A DNA stretch of 64,000 nucleotides from Sweltsa coloradensis (Eukaryota; Arthropoda; Insecta; Plecoptera; Chloroperlidae), in contig JAMZAV010000151.1 of assembly GCA_024449915.1 (NCBI GenBank), positions 1,054,001 to 1,118,000 of the forward strand, in the 5' to 3' direction. The notes beneath the pieces were generated by a model, which saw nothing but the letters and a program-made list of their open reading frames with translations, did not search any database and had not been told where the DNA came from. Position 1 is the stretch's first letter. Each line of letters opens with the position of its first letter. Positions 53,046 through 64,000 of this stretch are shown here, piece by piece. The position numbers were made by a program, and so were the translations under genes.

Positions 53046-54436
53046 TCTCTATTAAATTTGCACTAGTGGATTGCATTATCCGTTGCAAATAATAATGCAT
53101 CAACGTTTTTATAGTTTTAAATTAATAAGGTAGGAGTGCCCCCCACCTCTTACCTAATTTAAAACTATACACATTTTGCTAGTAATGCAATATTATCGGT
53201 ATTCACTTTGACGATTGACCGCCCTGGCACTTCATTTGCAACTGCACCCGTGCCCACAAAACAATCAAATTGATGATACGGGTCCAAAATTTAGAAATGA
53301 GATTGATAAAGCCACCAAAATGCAAGATTTGCTCTTAAAACCTAAATATGTACGTATCCCACTTCTAAAATTAAATTAGTTGGAGAATAAAACCCTTTGT
53401 TCGAGGCTTTAGGTATAGTAATAAGGAACTGGTGAAAGCAGATACTATTCAAATACTAACAGAGAGTACATCAATACCTAGTTACCATTAAAATACTTTA
53501 TTATAAAATATTATTATTACTTATTAGTATTCACTCATTTGTATGCACGTAAGTGCACAAGCATATTTTCAATATTTCTTAAATATTTCATTGTTGTGTC
53601 TGCATCTATGTAATTAGATTATTTAGTGTCTCCTTTGTAAATCAGTTTTTAAACTGAATAGATGACGTTAAAAAATAAAAATATAAATAAATAAATAATA
53701 AAGATCTAATTTATTGTTGAAGTTTCTTATTCATCTTATAAATCAATTTACAGTAGGCCTACCTATATGATTTTAGTACAAGAAACATATAAGCAAAAAA
53801 TGAAAATTTCTTCTGCGTAGGCTGGAGGGCCTGATGTAGTTCTCAAAATGACCAAACACTTCCAGCAGTCTATGCCAATGGTTAGAAGGATCTAATCAAT
53901 TGTCTGGTTCTGAAAATATCGCATATAAACATGAAAATAACTTAATTGTAAGTATGACTTAACAGTAAACACCATTACATGATTACACCCAGCCTCATTT
54001 GTTCATGATCAGACGTTACTGTCACAACTCGCAACCGAATCACATTTACCTCATTCTTATAATCAAGTACAGGACCAATTTTGTTGTAGTTGTGGCATGT
54101 GTGCGAGCCATGTGCACAATATTTTCCTGAGAAAGAAACCAAATTGACTTTTTGTGTTTGCGCACAGTCACCGGCATTCATATCCAATCTGAAAGAGAAA
54201 ACGATGAGTTTAAGAACAACGATTGTCAGAGTAATTATAATCTTCCACAGAAGATTAGAAGGGTCAATTACAGTGTAAAATGAATTTATCTATATAAATG
54301 GATGTAACAGTATTGGAAATAAGTGAGAAACATGTAGAGATAAGATAGGAGACCAACAGCTTACCTGAAGTAGAGTAGGCGCGCCGTGATAGAAGACATA
54401 AACACAAATAAACAAATACAACACTACATTTCAAAC

Positions 54437-54466
54437 GTTTCGGTCTACGTGACCTTCCTCAGTGAG
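54437..54466 (-). ncRNA. Hammerhead-ribozyme-like core in the left (inverted) pseudo-LTR
   Basis: Mirror copy of the motif at 55311-55345: CTGAGGA, helix GGTC-ACGTA-GACC, then GAAAC. The loop has one substitution (ACGTA against ACATA), so the helix is kept. Confidence 0.42.
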
Positions 54467-54489
54467 TAGAGAAGACAGGTCCATCAACG

Positions 54490-55177
54490 CCTGACCAGAC
54501 AGCACACCGTCACACCACCACCCACCCAACCTAACACCAAGACCGACATCGTCCCGCTAGTCACCAGGTGGCACCCTGGTCTCCAACGTTTAAATGCCAT
54601 CCTTCAAGGGGGGAGTCACATCCTGGCTGCGTCACCCATGACCCAAGATCTTAGCCAGAATATCCCTAGGGTGGCATTTAAGCGTCCCCCCAACCTGGGT
54701 GACTTATTAGTGAGGAGAGATCCACAGAAGGTCCAACAAGGAGAAGCGGTCATGCACGGTTCCTCCCCTTGCTACAGACCCAGATGCAAGACGTGCCCCA
54801 TGCATGAACCAGTCAAGACCTTCTCTGCCCACCTCACTAATAAGACCTACGACACACGCAACAACAACAACTGTGGCACTATCAACATCGTTTACCAACT
54901 TCGATGCACCCGATGTCCCGCCGAGTATGTTGGACTTACCACTAATACTCTTCGAACCCGAATGAATGGGCACAGACAGGATGTAAGAGAGGAGAACCTC
55001 GAGAAACCTGTGGCATTGCATGCTAATGGGCATGGCCTTCCCTTCGTGACTTGTTTCACAGTTTGTGTCATCAGGTCACTCCCTCCCACTGTACACAATG
55101 GAGAACTGAGAAGATGGGAACTGGCCTACCAATGGATTTGCAAATTGCGCCACAAACCTAACTTAAACCTTAGGTAG
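54490..55177 (+). CDS. Penelope-like element GIY-YIG endonuclease region (RT part missing)
   Basis: In-frame sequence without a start codon runs from about 54490 (DIVPLVTRWHPGLQRLNAIL) through MTQDLSQNIPRVAFKRPPNL at 54638 to a stop at 55177. RPPNLGDLLVRRD is the RT-thumb-to-endonuclease linker typical of Penelope-like polyproteins. A cysteine cluster, CYRPRCKTCPMH, follows. Then comes the nuclease: TINIVYQLRCTRCPAEYVGL with R and H further on (RTRMNGHRQD), where the GIY is IVY and the YIG is YVG, with the catalytic Arg in TLRTRMNGHR. HNGELRRWELAYQWICKL fits the distal Glu region. The reverse transcriptase is absent, so the copy cannot replicate by itself. The frame is intact. Confidence 0.85.
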
Positions 55178-55310
55178 TCCTCCCTCTCCTCCTCTCTACC
55201 ACCTCCCTGTTACCCATTCCACACCCCCCACTCATCTTTCATTTCACCCCACCCCCACCCCAGCCAACGAATACCTAGCTTTAGTTTTTCACCTCAGTAT
55301 CTCTTCTCTA

Positions 55311-55345
55311 CTCACTGAGGAAGGTCACATAGACCGAAACGTTTG
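55311..55345 (+). ncRNA. Hammerhead-ribozyme-like core in the right pseudo-LTR
   Basis: CTGAGGA (55315-55321) fits the CUGANGA box; AGGTC-ACATA-GACC forms a helix II hairpin; GAAA (55336-55339) is the second core box. Hammerhead motifs are known in Penelope pseudo-LTRs. I could not find a convincing helix I and cleavage triplet, so activity is doubtful. Confidence 0.45.
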
Positions 55346-55714
55346 AAATGTAGTGTTGTATTTGTTTATTTGTGTTTATGTCTTCTATCACGGCGCGCCT
55401 ACTCTACTTCAGGTAAGCTGTTGGTCTCCTATCCTATCTCTACATGTTTCTCACATGATCCAGCCTTTTGGCATTCCTTTCATCACACCACAGTATTGGA
55501 AATAAAATTGATTCATTCAAGGAGGGGGGCAAGGCAAGATCGAGACTGACCAGTAGACGTTAAGTTGCCGTGTAGAGCAAAGTCTGAGCCCAGTTAGGAA
55601 TCCGGAGCACTCGGGTGCTTTATAAAACATTTGGGATGTCAGGACTAAGGGTATAAAGTAAACAGAGGACATATTGTCACCTCAATTACACAAGTTTACT
55701 AACTGCCTGTTTAG

Positions 55715-55749
55715 TGTGATGAAAGGAATGCCAAAAGGCTGGATCATGG
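55715..55749 (-). mobile_element. Penelope 3' extension, isolated inverted copy
   Basis: GATGAAAGGAATGCCAAAAG and GCTGGATCATG are the reverse complement of the tail at 55455-55485. It is only 226 bp from the full element, so it is possibly the tail of a second, nearly deleted copy. Confidence 0.5.
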
Positions 55750-55999
55750 TTTACTTAGTTTACTAATGTCTACTACTCCTAATGGCTAGTTTAGTTTGGA
55801 TTGGAGAAAAGTTCTATACCCGAGGTACCGAGCTTGGCAGGCCGGTAATGAATAACATTATCCTTCAATGGAAGAGGTGTTAACACCAACATATGTCCCT
55901 AGCAGCATGCTGTTGAAAAAGTTGTAGAGACAAGTTAAGGTACAGGATAGAGCAAGTTTGAGCTTATTTTATAAACAATATTTGAACCTCTACTTTTAA

Positions 56000-58900
56000 G
56001 TTTTAACTTACTACACAATGTTCCTTATTTTGCGACTGATATGAATACATAGATATACAAATGTATTAGGCACTTCCACTTACCTATGTCACACTCACAG
56101 AAATTAAGATTTGATTAATATTAAGAGTTTGTGGATAACATGTTTAAGAAATATGCCCAAATAACTTCAGTGGAGAATACATAATTACAACAGGGTAAAT
56201 AAATCAAAACAGATTGAAAATGTGATGGAGTTTTATTCTACAGCTTGTTGCCTACTCAACGACGGACACATTGTTTGTGAAGAGCATTGGTCAAGGCTAC
56301 GGCTTGGTCCACTGACTACAAGTCCTAAGCTGAACACATTCTATTGTACAAGAATGGTAACTAGATTTACAATAGTACGTACATGTTTAAAACAAGAGAC
56401 TGATATTATTTTGAAATGTTTATACAAAAAAAGTAAACTGTCAGATCAAATCAAGCCATGCTCTTGAACAATCCTCAATAAACGTCTATAATATCCGTAC
56501 AACGGATACATCAATTTTTTGTACAAACAATAGCAATTACAGACGGATCCATATTTCTATATACATCAGGCATGGTGACTTCACAACATAGGCAAATATG
56601 AGGTAAGAAAACTGTCAGTAAACCCCTAACTGGATATGGGAGGGTCAACTTGCCGAGCCTGCACGTGTTGCAGGCTTAATCCAACCAACTTTTACTTCTA
56701 TTAAAGCACTTTACTATACCACCCAGGTGCCCAGCATGTCATTGGCTGACATTCCTTACCGGGATCACAATTCATAAAGATATTATTTAAATCACAAACG
56801 ACGGGGTTCGAATACGAGAAAAGCATTGATAAAATAATGGCTCTTAAGCAACAGATTTTTGTATACTTTTAACATGAAATATACTGAAACAAAAGTGCAA
56901 ACATTGCAGGGGATGCCTAAGGTAGACAGATCCTGGCTTCATCTTTTTTTTGGCAGTGAACACATAACGATGGAGAGAAAAGAATAAAAACAATAAACAA
57001 ACTAGGTATGTATGTATCTGAATAATAGTGTCGAGTTAGTCAGGTGGGGAAGAATAGATGGACTAAGCATCCCTTGCAAAGCAGTGTTAGGTGAGGTAAC
57101 TATGGTATCGTACGTACTCTTACGTACATTACCCACACACATCTCGCACTTCGCAGAGTGCACAGTAACAATCGTTAACAATTACTAGTAATATACAAGT
57201 CTTAACAAACCTACAATTATACAAGTATAACACTTTGACCACAGCAGCCTTGCTCTACAGTTGATACGCTATTAAACTATATTACATACTCTAAAAGATT
57301 TACGTTAGTCCACCACCATCACCCATCTTCATAGAAGAGTTGTTAATAAAAATAACAAAAAAACAGATCACATAAAATAAATTTATCGAGAAATTAGTCG
57401 AGAAAAACTTAATTTCCTCTCCCCGTAGCCGGCCACGATAGTGGGTAAGCCGTGGGGATCGGCTTGCAAGTGGTCGGACTTAGTACAATGTTCGTCTCTG
57501 GAATGTTGACCGCCGAGTCTTTACTTATGTGCCACAAACAAATGCACGATTTTACCGTGCACAAGAAAAAAATTCTCTGAAGAAACAATAGGAAAGAATG
57601 ATAAAAATTACAATAAAAAATCGTTTTGATGCCCCTGTATCCCATCCAGGCTAAGCAACATGCTTCATACTCTGGAATGTGTGTATAATTAACAAACATT
57701 GTACGTATAAATTAAGTAAAAACAAGCTACGTGAGCAAGGGTATTGTGGTCTGATTTATTTGTGAAGGCTTCTAAATATGGTTAAGGAACTAATTATTCC
57801 TTGACAAATGCATGCGTCTAGTAGGTGAAAGTGCCCAACCCCGAACACGGCACAATCCAAGACGGGTGGCTCCATAACAAAGTGCAGAGTTTCTTGACTT
57901 TGTACTTTATAAAGGCATATTTTCTTAAGAAAGTCAACAAGCATATTAAAATATGACATTCCACCCTTCACAGTGATTCTATGATGGTTGGAAATAATTT
58001 CATTATTTGTCATTAATTTTGTTAATGATTAAAAGTAGGTACAAAATTAGAGATTGATAACCTATTTTGCCAATAACTTTCTTATAATACATCTTTCTTT
58101 CTTTTTTGCAATTTTTACGAAATATTTTATTGCACATTCCTCGTACCAAGCTGACGGTTGACCAATCGATTCTCTGAATCCGATGCAACATTTGTTTCGG
58201 CTATCGGTAACTAATGTAATGCCCATCTTGCCCAAGCCACGGGCAAATCAACTGACTACGTCATTCACTTCACTACGACGAACACAGAGCTAGGTATGTC
58301 GCTACACGGTACAGATTAATGCCGCTAGGGCGTCCGATACCACGCACGCTTGCTGCCAGCGCAAGTCACACGCACACACGCACACATCCCAGCACGAGTG
58401 GATTGGATCCTCTTCGCTAGGTGATGTGAGCGGGACGTCGAGAAGGGGCCAGCCTTCACTTGCCGTCTTCACTCCAAGAGTCAACAGCACTGGGAACATA
58501 CAAAACTATTTGTAATTTTAAGTGATGCATAACAACATGTAAGTAAGAAGGGTGAGGAATTAAGAGAACAAATTAAAGAAGTAAAACCACAACTTCGTAG
58601 ACATCCGTAACTTAGTGCGTTCAAGATATCTTAACTCTATTTGCTGCAGAACAATCGGCCAAGTTACCGAGACGATGTCTTCTTGATGTGGAAAATGAAA
58701 ACGATATCACGTTATCACAAAGGCGTTGTTCACACCCACAAGCTTGCACAAGAGCTTTGGCCGTTAGCCATTGGTAGCATTGGCCAAGATTATTAACTTG
58801 GCTCAATAATTTTATCAAGCAGACCTTGGTAAAAAGTAATTGCAGCATGTTCGTCTTGTTTCGGAAGGTACAAGCATGGGTTGCTGGCTGGACACTAAGT

Positions 58901-59650
58901 TGCGGGTCTCTTCGAAGGAGTACTATTCTCGTCTATGTTTTAACCTCGCCTACCAAGGTGACAATGGAAACCATTGATCAAAATATAACTATTAATAACT
59001 AATTTTAATAAATTTCAAAATGAGATGTAGGCACAGAAATGAAAACACATAGTGAGTTTCAGAAACTAATATTGTCAACTTAAGTTGCTGGAACTGATTT
59101 ACACAGGAAGGAGCACGAGGTAAATAAACGCAATGGCAGCCAGGACATGATAGGATACATGTAACGGAACACTAATAACCATATTGTTGATGGGGTTTGA
59201 ACCCATCTCACTTATAACAGTTAACATGTTAAAAAGTCATAACACCTTGGAAAAAGAATAGCAAATCTGTACAAAGCCTGAAGAAATGGATCCTGTTTAC
59301 GTTTACACCACGTGCGATTGAAAGCAAGACATCCAAGAAAATGTCTTGAACAGGAGATGCCAGACCGTAACATAGATGAACTGAAACTAAAACAAACATT
59401 CAACGTACCAGCACTTCCTAGGGATGACATCGGGTAGTAAAATATTAAGGATAAGGCTACAGCAGCTCTCCGAAAATCAGGTAGCCCAAATAGCAAAAGT
59501 TACTACCTACGGCTACGTACTAGTAACATACAATGAAAGAAATAATTGACAAGAAGGAGAATATGACATCAAGGAACTAAAACATTGCGAATTTACAGGA
59601 AAGAAAAAGTCGTGGCCATTAAAACTACCCAAAAATTCAAATTTATAAAT
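56000..59650. other. No coding sequence seen; may include 3' UTR or flank of the NR5-like gene
   Basis: 58300-58480 is locally GC/CpG-rich with CACACG repeats, and 59180-59222 carries a minus-strand tRNA-like B box (GATGGGTTCAAACCCCATC). No exon could be supported. Confidence 0.4.
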
Positions 59651-59676
59651 CTCAATTTGAGTTGTTGGGTAATTAC

Positions 59677-60779
59677 TAGGGGTGTGCGGATAACCGAAAT
59701 TTCGGTTCGGTTCGGATAATTCGTATCCGAACCAATGCGCGAAAAATTGGAACCGACTTCGGTTCGGTTTCGGATAGTTTGAATTGCGCGTGCAAACCTC
59801 GACTACTGGCACGGAGCGTGCTGTAGACTGCGCTATCACGCTCGTGGTGTGCGCACCAGAGATTGCGCAGAGCCCTAGGAGGCTTTGCTTGAGTCGACAC
59901 CGCTACGTTGATCGTTTTTTTCGAGTTTGACGACCACTGTTCGACTATCGATATTAAACACGTCAAACGACCATGAAACTGAGGCGATGTTTTATTTATA
60001 ATGGTTTTATGTTGCTGTCCACTCTGCCAACTGAAGTTACGCTAGGCTATTTTGTAATATAATTGGGCAAGGAGCCTTTAGTTTCTCACTTTTGGTATTA
60101 TTCGAGGCAATTAGTATGCCTAATATGCGGGAAGTATTATTTGCAGGTGCAGCGCTATCGAAATATGACGTAAACTACATATCATTATGACGGGTTTAAC
60201 CCTACTTCTGCCGTGAACAGCACATAGTCCTAGGGCCTACGTATTATTATTATGATTCCTTGTTACAAGTTATTACTCAATTTACGATGGAAAGTGACAT
60301 AGAGCGGTAAAATATTACAAAATGATGAATGCTCTTTGCTATCCCTAGGTCTAGGGCTAGCCTCAGAGCCTAGATTAGGGCCTAGGCCTAGCCCACAGCA
60401 ACTGCTATTGACTGCACTTGGGCCTAGGCTTTATCAATCTGCATTGGTTTTGAAAATTTGTTGTAGGCTATTAAAGTTTGATCAACGTAACAAAGATCCT
60501 TAGTTTTTTATTAGGGCCTCTGAGGAGCCTAGGCTAGGCCCTACCTCAAACCTTGGAACAAACTCAAATTCTTAAATTAGGGCCTAGGCCTAGGCCAATG
60601 CTTCATTATTCAAATTATTTTGATATGGGAAAAAAAGTCAAGCTAGGCTCTATACCACTTAGTTTACATATATTTCAAGCCTAAACTATCCGAACCGAAA
60701 CCGAACCGAAAATCGAATAATTTTACTATCCGGAACCGGAACCGAACCGAACTCAAAAATCAGGATTCGCACATCTCTA
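59677..60779. mobile_element. hAT-like element (1103 bp), target duplication GTAATTAC
   Basis: Ends TAGGGGTGTGCG and CGCACATCTCTA with 8-bp duplication GTAATTAC at 59669-59676 and 60780-60787. The ends hold many GGTTCGG/CCGAACC repeats. The interior has a CpG-rich left part (59740-59980) and a right part full of TAGGCCTAG motifs. No transposase is seen. A related end (CCGAAACCGAAAAATCGGG to CCGCACATCCCTA) is at 7830-7897. Confidence 0.88.
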
Positions 60780-60789
60780 GTAATTACTA

Positions 60790-63520
60790 ATTAGTAATTA
60801 CTAATTTTCATGTTCAAGTTGTTTTAAATTTGTATAAAATTGTAATAGTTTATTTTCTTGATTCACAATTTAACAAAAGAACGTACCCAAACAAGAATCA
60901 AATACGCAGGTAATGTTCGTCTTCAGGTAGCCCGATGTCACCCCCCAATACTTGCATAAATCTTTAGCTGTGGTAAAATTCAAACCGTGCCTCTCTTCAC
61001 TTTCATTCAGCAATGGAAAAAAGTAGTTTGATAGCTAATATTAATGTCCCATGGTTTTATTCTGAAGGTTCCTAAAATTAAAATGAGTGATAAGGATGAC
61101 ATCACATAGTAACATTTGGAACCTTTGGAATCTCTTTAAAGTGGACACACTGTGACCATGCAACGCTCTGCAGTTAATGATGTCATATCAAAAATTGTTT
61201 CTTCATTGGCAATTGGCAACTTAGCTTGATCATAATTGGCCCAAGTAATCTGGATTAATCTAATGTTTAAATTACGTTGTTAAATACTATATGAATAAGC
61301 CTTTATTCAATTAAATCGTGTTGTAATTGGACAAAAAGGGAATAACAAAATTACTGCACAGATCACGGGTTCGGCGGAAATTTACCGCATGAAATAATGG
61401 CGAACAGAATGACTAATTATTTAGTATAAAAGTGACCATAAAGAAGAACCAAATCTTCAAACAAGATCCGGATAATTTTAAAATTTGTGTAACCAATCGA
61501 TGTCATCCCTAGAATATAAGTAATACTGTATTCTACGTTCCAATTTGATACTATATCCCTTCAGAGTAAATTACGTAATCAGCGTTTCTCTTTGGGGTAA
61601 ACTGAAACATAATAGTACAAACCTTCGTCCCCAATTTGACCACAACTTCCACACTAGCAATAAGGGCACATTCCAAAACTTCACGCAAATGATTTGATTT
61701 TGAAAAAATATTTCAATAGTAGTTAGAAACAACTTTTTAAGGCTGAAGTTTAATTACATTTAGTAAAACTGGAACAATCAAGACCTGCATCCCAGCTCAC
61801 TTCAAGAGCAACATAGAAAGGTTCTTAAAGTGCTTGTTTTTGGAATGAACCCCTACTACAAATTGCCTGGTTTTAATTTCAATTATAAAGTCTTCATTCA
61901 GGTAAAAACTTGTTAAGCCCATCAATAGACACATTTGTCAAACATTTTTCAAGAAAAAACTTGTAAATCAAGATTTATCTAAAGAAATCAATGGCAGTAC
62001 AAAAATGAGAAGAAATGAGATCAACATTATAAAATCAACGAGATATGGTAAACTATAAAAATAATTCTATAAAAAGACTTCTTTCTAAATTACTTGGTTG
62101 TGAACTAGTAGAATTGAAAAGGTATTAACTTAACTTATTGAGTGAGTGACAAGTGGAGACTAAGACTAGTATTTTATTACATGGATTTGTGAAGTAAAGT
62201 TCTTTATTCACCTCAATTGTTACCGACACAAAGTTAAGAGGGTTTCCGTGTTATCCGAGGTTACAGAGGGCAAGTAAAACAACTTTAAAGAGGGTTAAAA
62301 TATCAAGCTTGTTACGCTACCGACTCGAGATAACAAACCAACACTACCTTTCATTAACGCTGTATTACAGCTGGCCAAGAATTCCAATGAGAATTAGCAA
62401 CCATATGTGAATATGACTATTATTACAAGAAACTGTAAGTGAGAAAAGAAGATGAGAACTGAAGATTTGTGTAGATGGAACCTCTTGACGAGCATGTCAT
62501 GCCAGAGGAACTAATTAGTTGACATAAAGAATAAACCATTGATAGTGGAGCAAAGTCAAAGACTAACACGGCTTGTCCCACGATTTGGGGCAGAGTAGAA
62601 TGTTGTCTTTTAAAACAATGCATAAAAAATAAATATTTCAAACACAAACTTTAAAACAATATTGTTTGACATTCCAAACAAACAACCTTAAATGATTCAG
62701 AAACATCTTGAAAAATGAATGACTTGATATTAAGTGGCTTTCTATATTACGCACACAGTTCATGAATGGTTCCATGTTCTGCATTTTTATTAAAATGTAA
62801 ATAAAGTATTAAATAAATTAAATAAACTTTAAATCCTAGGCCTACCTAAGAATGGAGCAAAAGTTCATTTAATATATTTAATGTATTTACCTGTTCTATT
62901 CAAGTTTCATTAAAAATAAATGTAAATATAGTACCGGTACTTAATGAACTAAAATTGGAGTACAAGGTGTCCCATGCCATTGCCGTTTATATACCGTAAA
63001 TGCCGGTAAAATCTGTTCTAAATACTACAAACAAAACCAATCAAATAAATACATACTCTGTTCAGCCTTCAGATAGCTAAAGTAAAACTAATTTCAGGGG
63101 TTTTATAATCCAATCAAATCAATACAATTCCCATGCCTACAACTGAAATAAGAGTTGTTATAAACTACCATCTTCCAGAAAGATGAAAATCAGGGTTATT
63201 TGGTTACAGCCCTTTCAAAGTTATGAAACTAGACAAAATATTAATGAAATACATGAAATGCAAACAATAGAAACTAATGAAATTGTAGGTAGTGGATAAT
63301 TTTTTAAACTAAGCAATACATACTACAACAATTTAGAACAAAAAGAAGAAATAAAGGTGGGTAACTAACTCCCTAGAACTAACTAACTAAGATTAGCTAT
63401 ATCTCGAATCTGAACAGAGGTCTACTAGCTACACCGCACGCATCCAGGTCGAGTAAGATGGGACACCTTGTTTACTCACTGTAAGTTAGGTCTATTTGTT
63501 CACTGGAAGGTAGTACGTAG
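60790..63520. other. No coding sequence seen; downstream of the NR5-like terminal exon
   Basis: Quiet AT-rich sequence without clear repeats, lying directly 3' of the NR5-like stop codon. Part is probably the 3' UTR. AATAAA-type words are too frequent to choose a polyA site. Confidence 0.45.
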
Positions 63521-63529
63521 CGGAAGTCG

Positions 63530-63676
63530 CTATTTCCGCTTGGCGTGGAGCATTTCCATGAGTAGCGTCTGGGTGGGTGCACCGCCAGTGCAATGCTTGT
63601 GGTACAGGTGGTCTTCCCCTCTGCTGGCCATTTGGTGGATGTCAGGCATCACCATTAGGAGCTTTGTGAACTTGTC
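63530..63676 (-). CDS. NR5-type nuclear receptor, last coding exon (FTZ-F1/SF-1-like), partial gene
   Basis: Ligand-regulated or constitutive nuclear transcription factor; only the C-terminal end of the ligand-binding domain is here. The exon begins after the acceptor CATCCACAG (minus strand) with DKFTKLLMVMPDIHQMAS, then RGEDHLYHKHCTGGAPTQTL, and ends LLMEMLHAKRK followed by TAG at 63530-63532 (48 aa). LLMEML is the AF-2 helix 12 (hydrophobic-hydrophobic-x-E-hydrophobic-hydrophobic). The neighbouring HAKR tail and the YHKH segment match what I recall of NR5 members (FTZ-F1: YYKH..LLIEMLHAKR). The upstream exons, with the zinc fingers and the rest of the LBD, lie right of the window. Hr39 (NR5B) versus FTZ-F1 (NR5A) is not decided. 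The long stretch to the left may include its 3' UTR. Confidence 0.8.
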   Translation of the reverse strand, partial: DKFTKLLMVMPDIHQMASRGEDHLYHKHCTGGAPTQTLLMEMLHAKRK

Positions 63677-64000
63677 CTGTGGATGGAAGAGACAATTATT
63701 ATTGGTACGTACAGAAAAAACATGTTATTTTTATTTTATTTTAAACGGATCTTGTTTAGCAGACATAATTTGAGAGACTCACAGTTCAAATTGTGGCTTT
63801 AAAGTGTCCTGTGCTCAGGTGAAACAGACTAGCAAATGTAAGAGACATGAATGGACCCAAATAATTAAAGTTGCCTTCTTTATTAACTCACTTGTTAAAG
63901 GTTTACACCATTTTCAATTCTTGTTTAGCTAGTGCTAAAAGAACTTTCCCAACTATTATTTCTGGTGATTGGTTACATTTAAAGGAATTACTGTTGGCTT

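Larger units (their letters stand above)
54323..55489 (+). mobile_element. Penelope-like retroelement, 5'-truncated, with inverted pseudo-LTRs
   Basis: A 16-bp target duplication, ACAGTATTGGAAATAA, stands at 54307-54322 and 55490-55505. The inserted 1167 bp start GTGAGAAACATGTAGAGA and end with the inverted copy followed by a ~35-nt extension, ATGATCCAGCCTTTTGGCAT and on. Inverted arms are about 54323-54475 and 55304-55453, and between them is the linker and GIY-YIG part of the polyprotein. Inverted arms plus a short tail are known for Penelope elements. The tail recurs at 24.41-24.45 kb and, inverted, at 55.72-55.75 kb. Confidence 0.85.

Noticed and set aside
59676..59966. Two minus-strand frames of about 100 codons in the CpG-rich part of the hAT-like element
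   Set aside because: They include the terminal GGTTCGG repeats and show no transposase motif (no BED finger or C-terminal dimerisation block).
63468..63773. Plus-strand frame of 101 codons
   Set aside because: Antisense shadow of the NR5-like terminal exon, whose minus-strand AF-2 motif is far more convincing.
1..64000. CRISPR array, prokaryotic operon or phage structures
   Set aside because: No regularly spaced repeats with unique spacers, no dense long reading frames and no ribosome-binding sites; introns and LINE, hAT and Penelope elements show this is eukaryotic.

Overview
The window is eukaryotic nuclear DNA. It is AT-rich and intron-rich, crowded with decayed transposons, and has spliceosomal GT-AG boundaries. 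The two recognisable host genes point to an arthropod. One is a CYP2-clan cytochrome P450 of the type seen in insects and crustaceans ([24 protein letters not shown] and [11 protein letters not shown] blocks). The other is the last coding exon of an NR5-type (FTZ-F1/SF-1-like) nuclear receptor ending LLMEMLHAKRK. A crustacean or another non-insect arthropod is my best guess, but the sequence does not settle it.

Layout. 1-10.6 kb: no host gene seen; tRNA-derived SINE pieces, a pre-miRNA-like hairpin (4038-4107), dispersed repeat copies, and an 0.8-kb foldback (6053-6830). 11.3-14.5 kb: a broken LINE RNase H region on the minus strand with a 465-bp internal tandem duplication, then a tandem of a composite repeat (palindromic MITE plus tRNA-like segment plus tail) that recurs at 20.96-21.84 kb. 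15.5-16.1 kb: a Mutator-like (GSSTGME) transposase relic whose reading frame is intact except for two stop codons. 17.07-17.75 kb: a mariner/pogo-like MITE. 20.7-27.4 kb: a probable minus-strand first exon in GC-rich DNA (27.26-27.4 kb) and two mutually similar exon-like segments (22.3 and 20.8 kb). 28-29 kb and 39.5-40.5 kb: two copies of a C-tract repeat. 33.5-47.1 kb, minus strand: a complete nine-exon P450 gene (491 aa predicted). Its introns hold a hAT MITE, LINE fragments, two large foldbacks, a tRNA-SINE piece and a pogo-like MITE. 47.5-56 kb: more foldbacks, a second LINE RNase H copy split by a hAT MITE with an 8-bp target duplication, a 5S-rRNA-like SINE, and a short Penelope-like element (GIY-YIG) with inverted pseudo-LTRs and a 16-bp target duplication. 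59.7-60.8 kb: another hAT-type element. 63.5-63.7 kb, minus strand: the NR5-like terminal exon; the rest of that gene lies beyond the right edge.

How the parts fit. The P450 is the only complete host gene. It has a TATA box just upstream of its first exon and all canonical P450 motifs. One splice site is odd: the in-frame end of exon 4 reads CAG/TACATC, as if one G of the GT donor were missing. Everything else is mainly a transposon landscape. The repeated building plan is the palindromic, coding-free element: two elements of about 620 bp share the end GGCTATTCCA and lie between TTAA sites. No clearly novel multi-gene system was found. The best leads for something undescribed are the TTAA-flanked foldback family, the MITE/tRNA-like composite, the two long hairpins and the duplicated exon pair.
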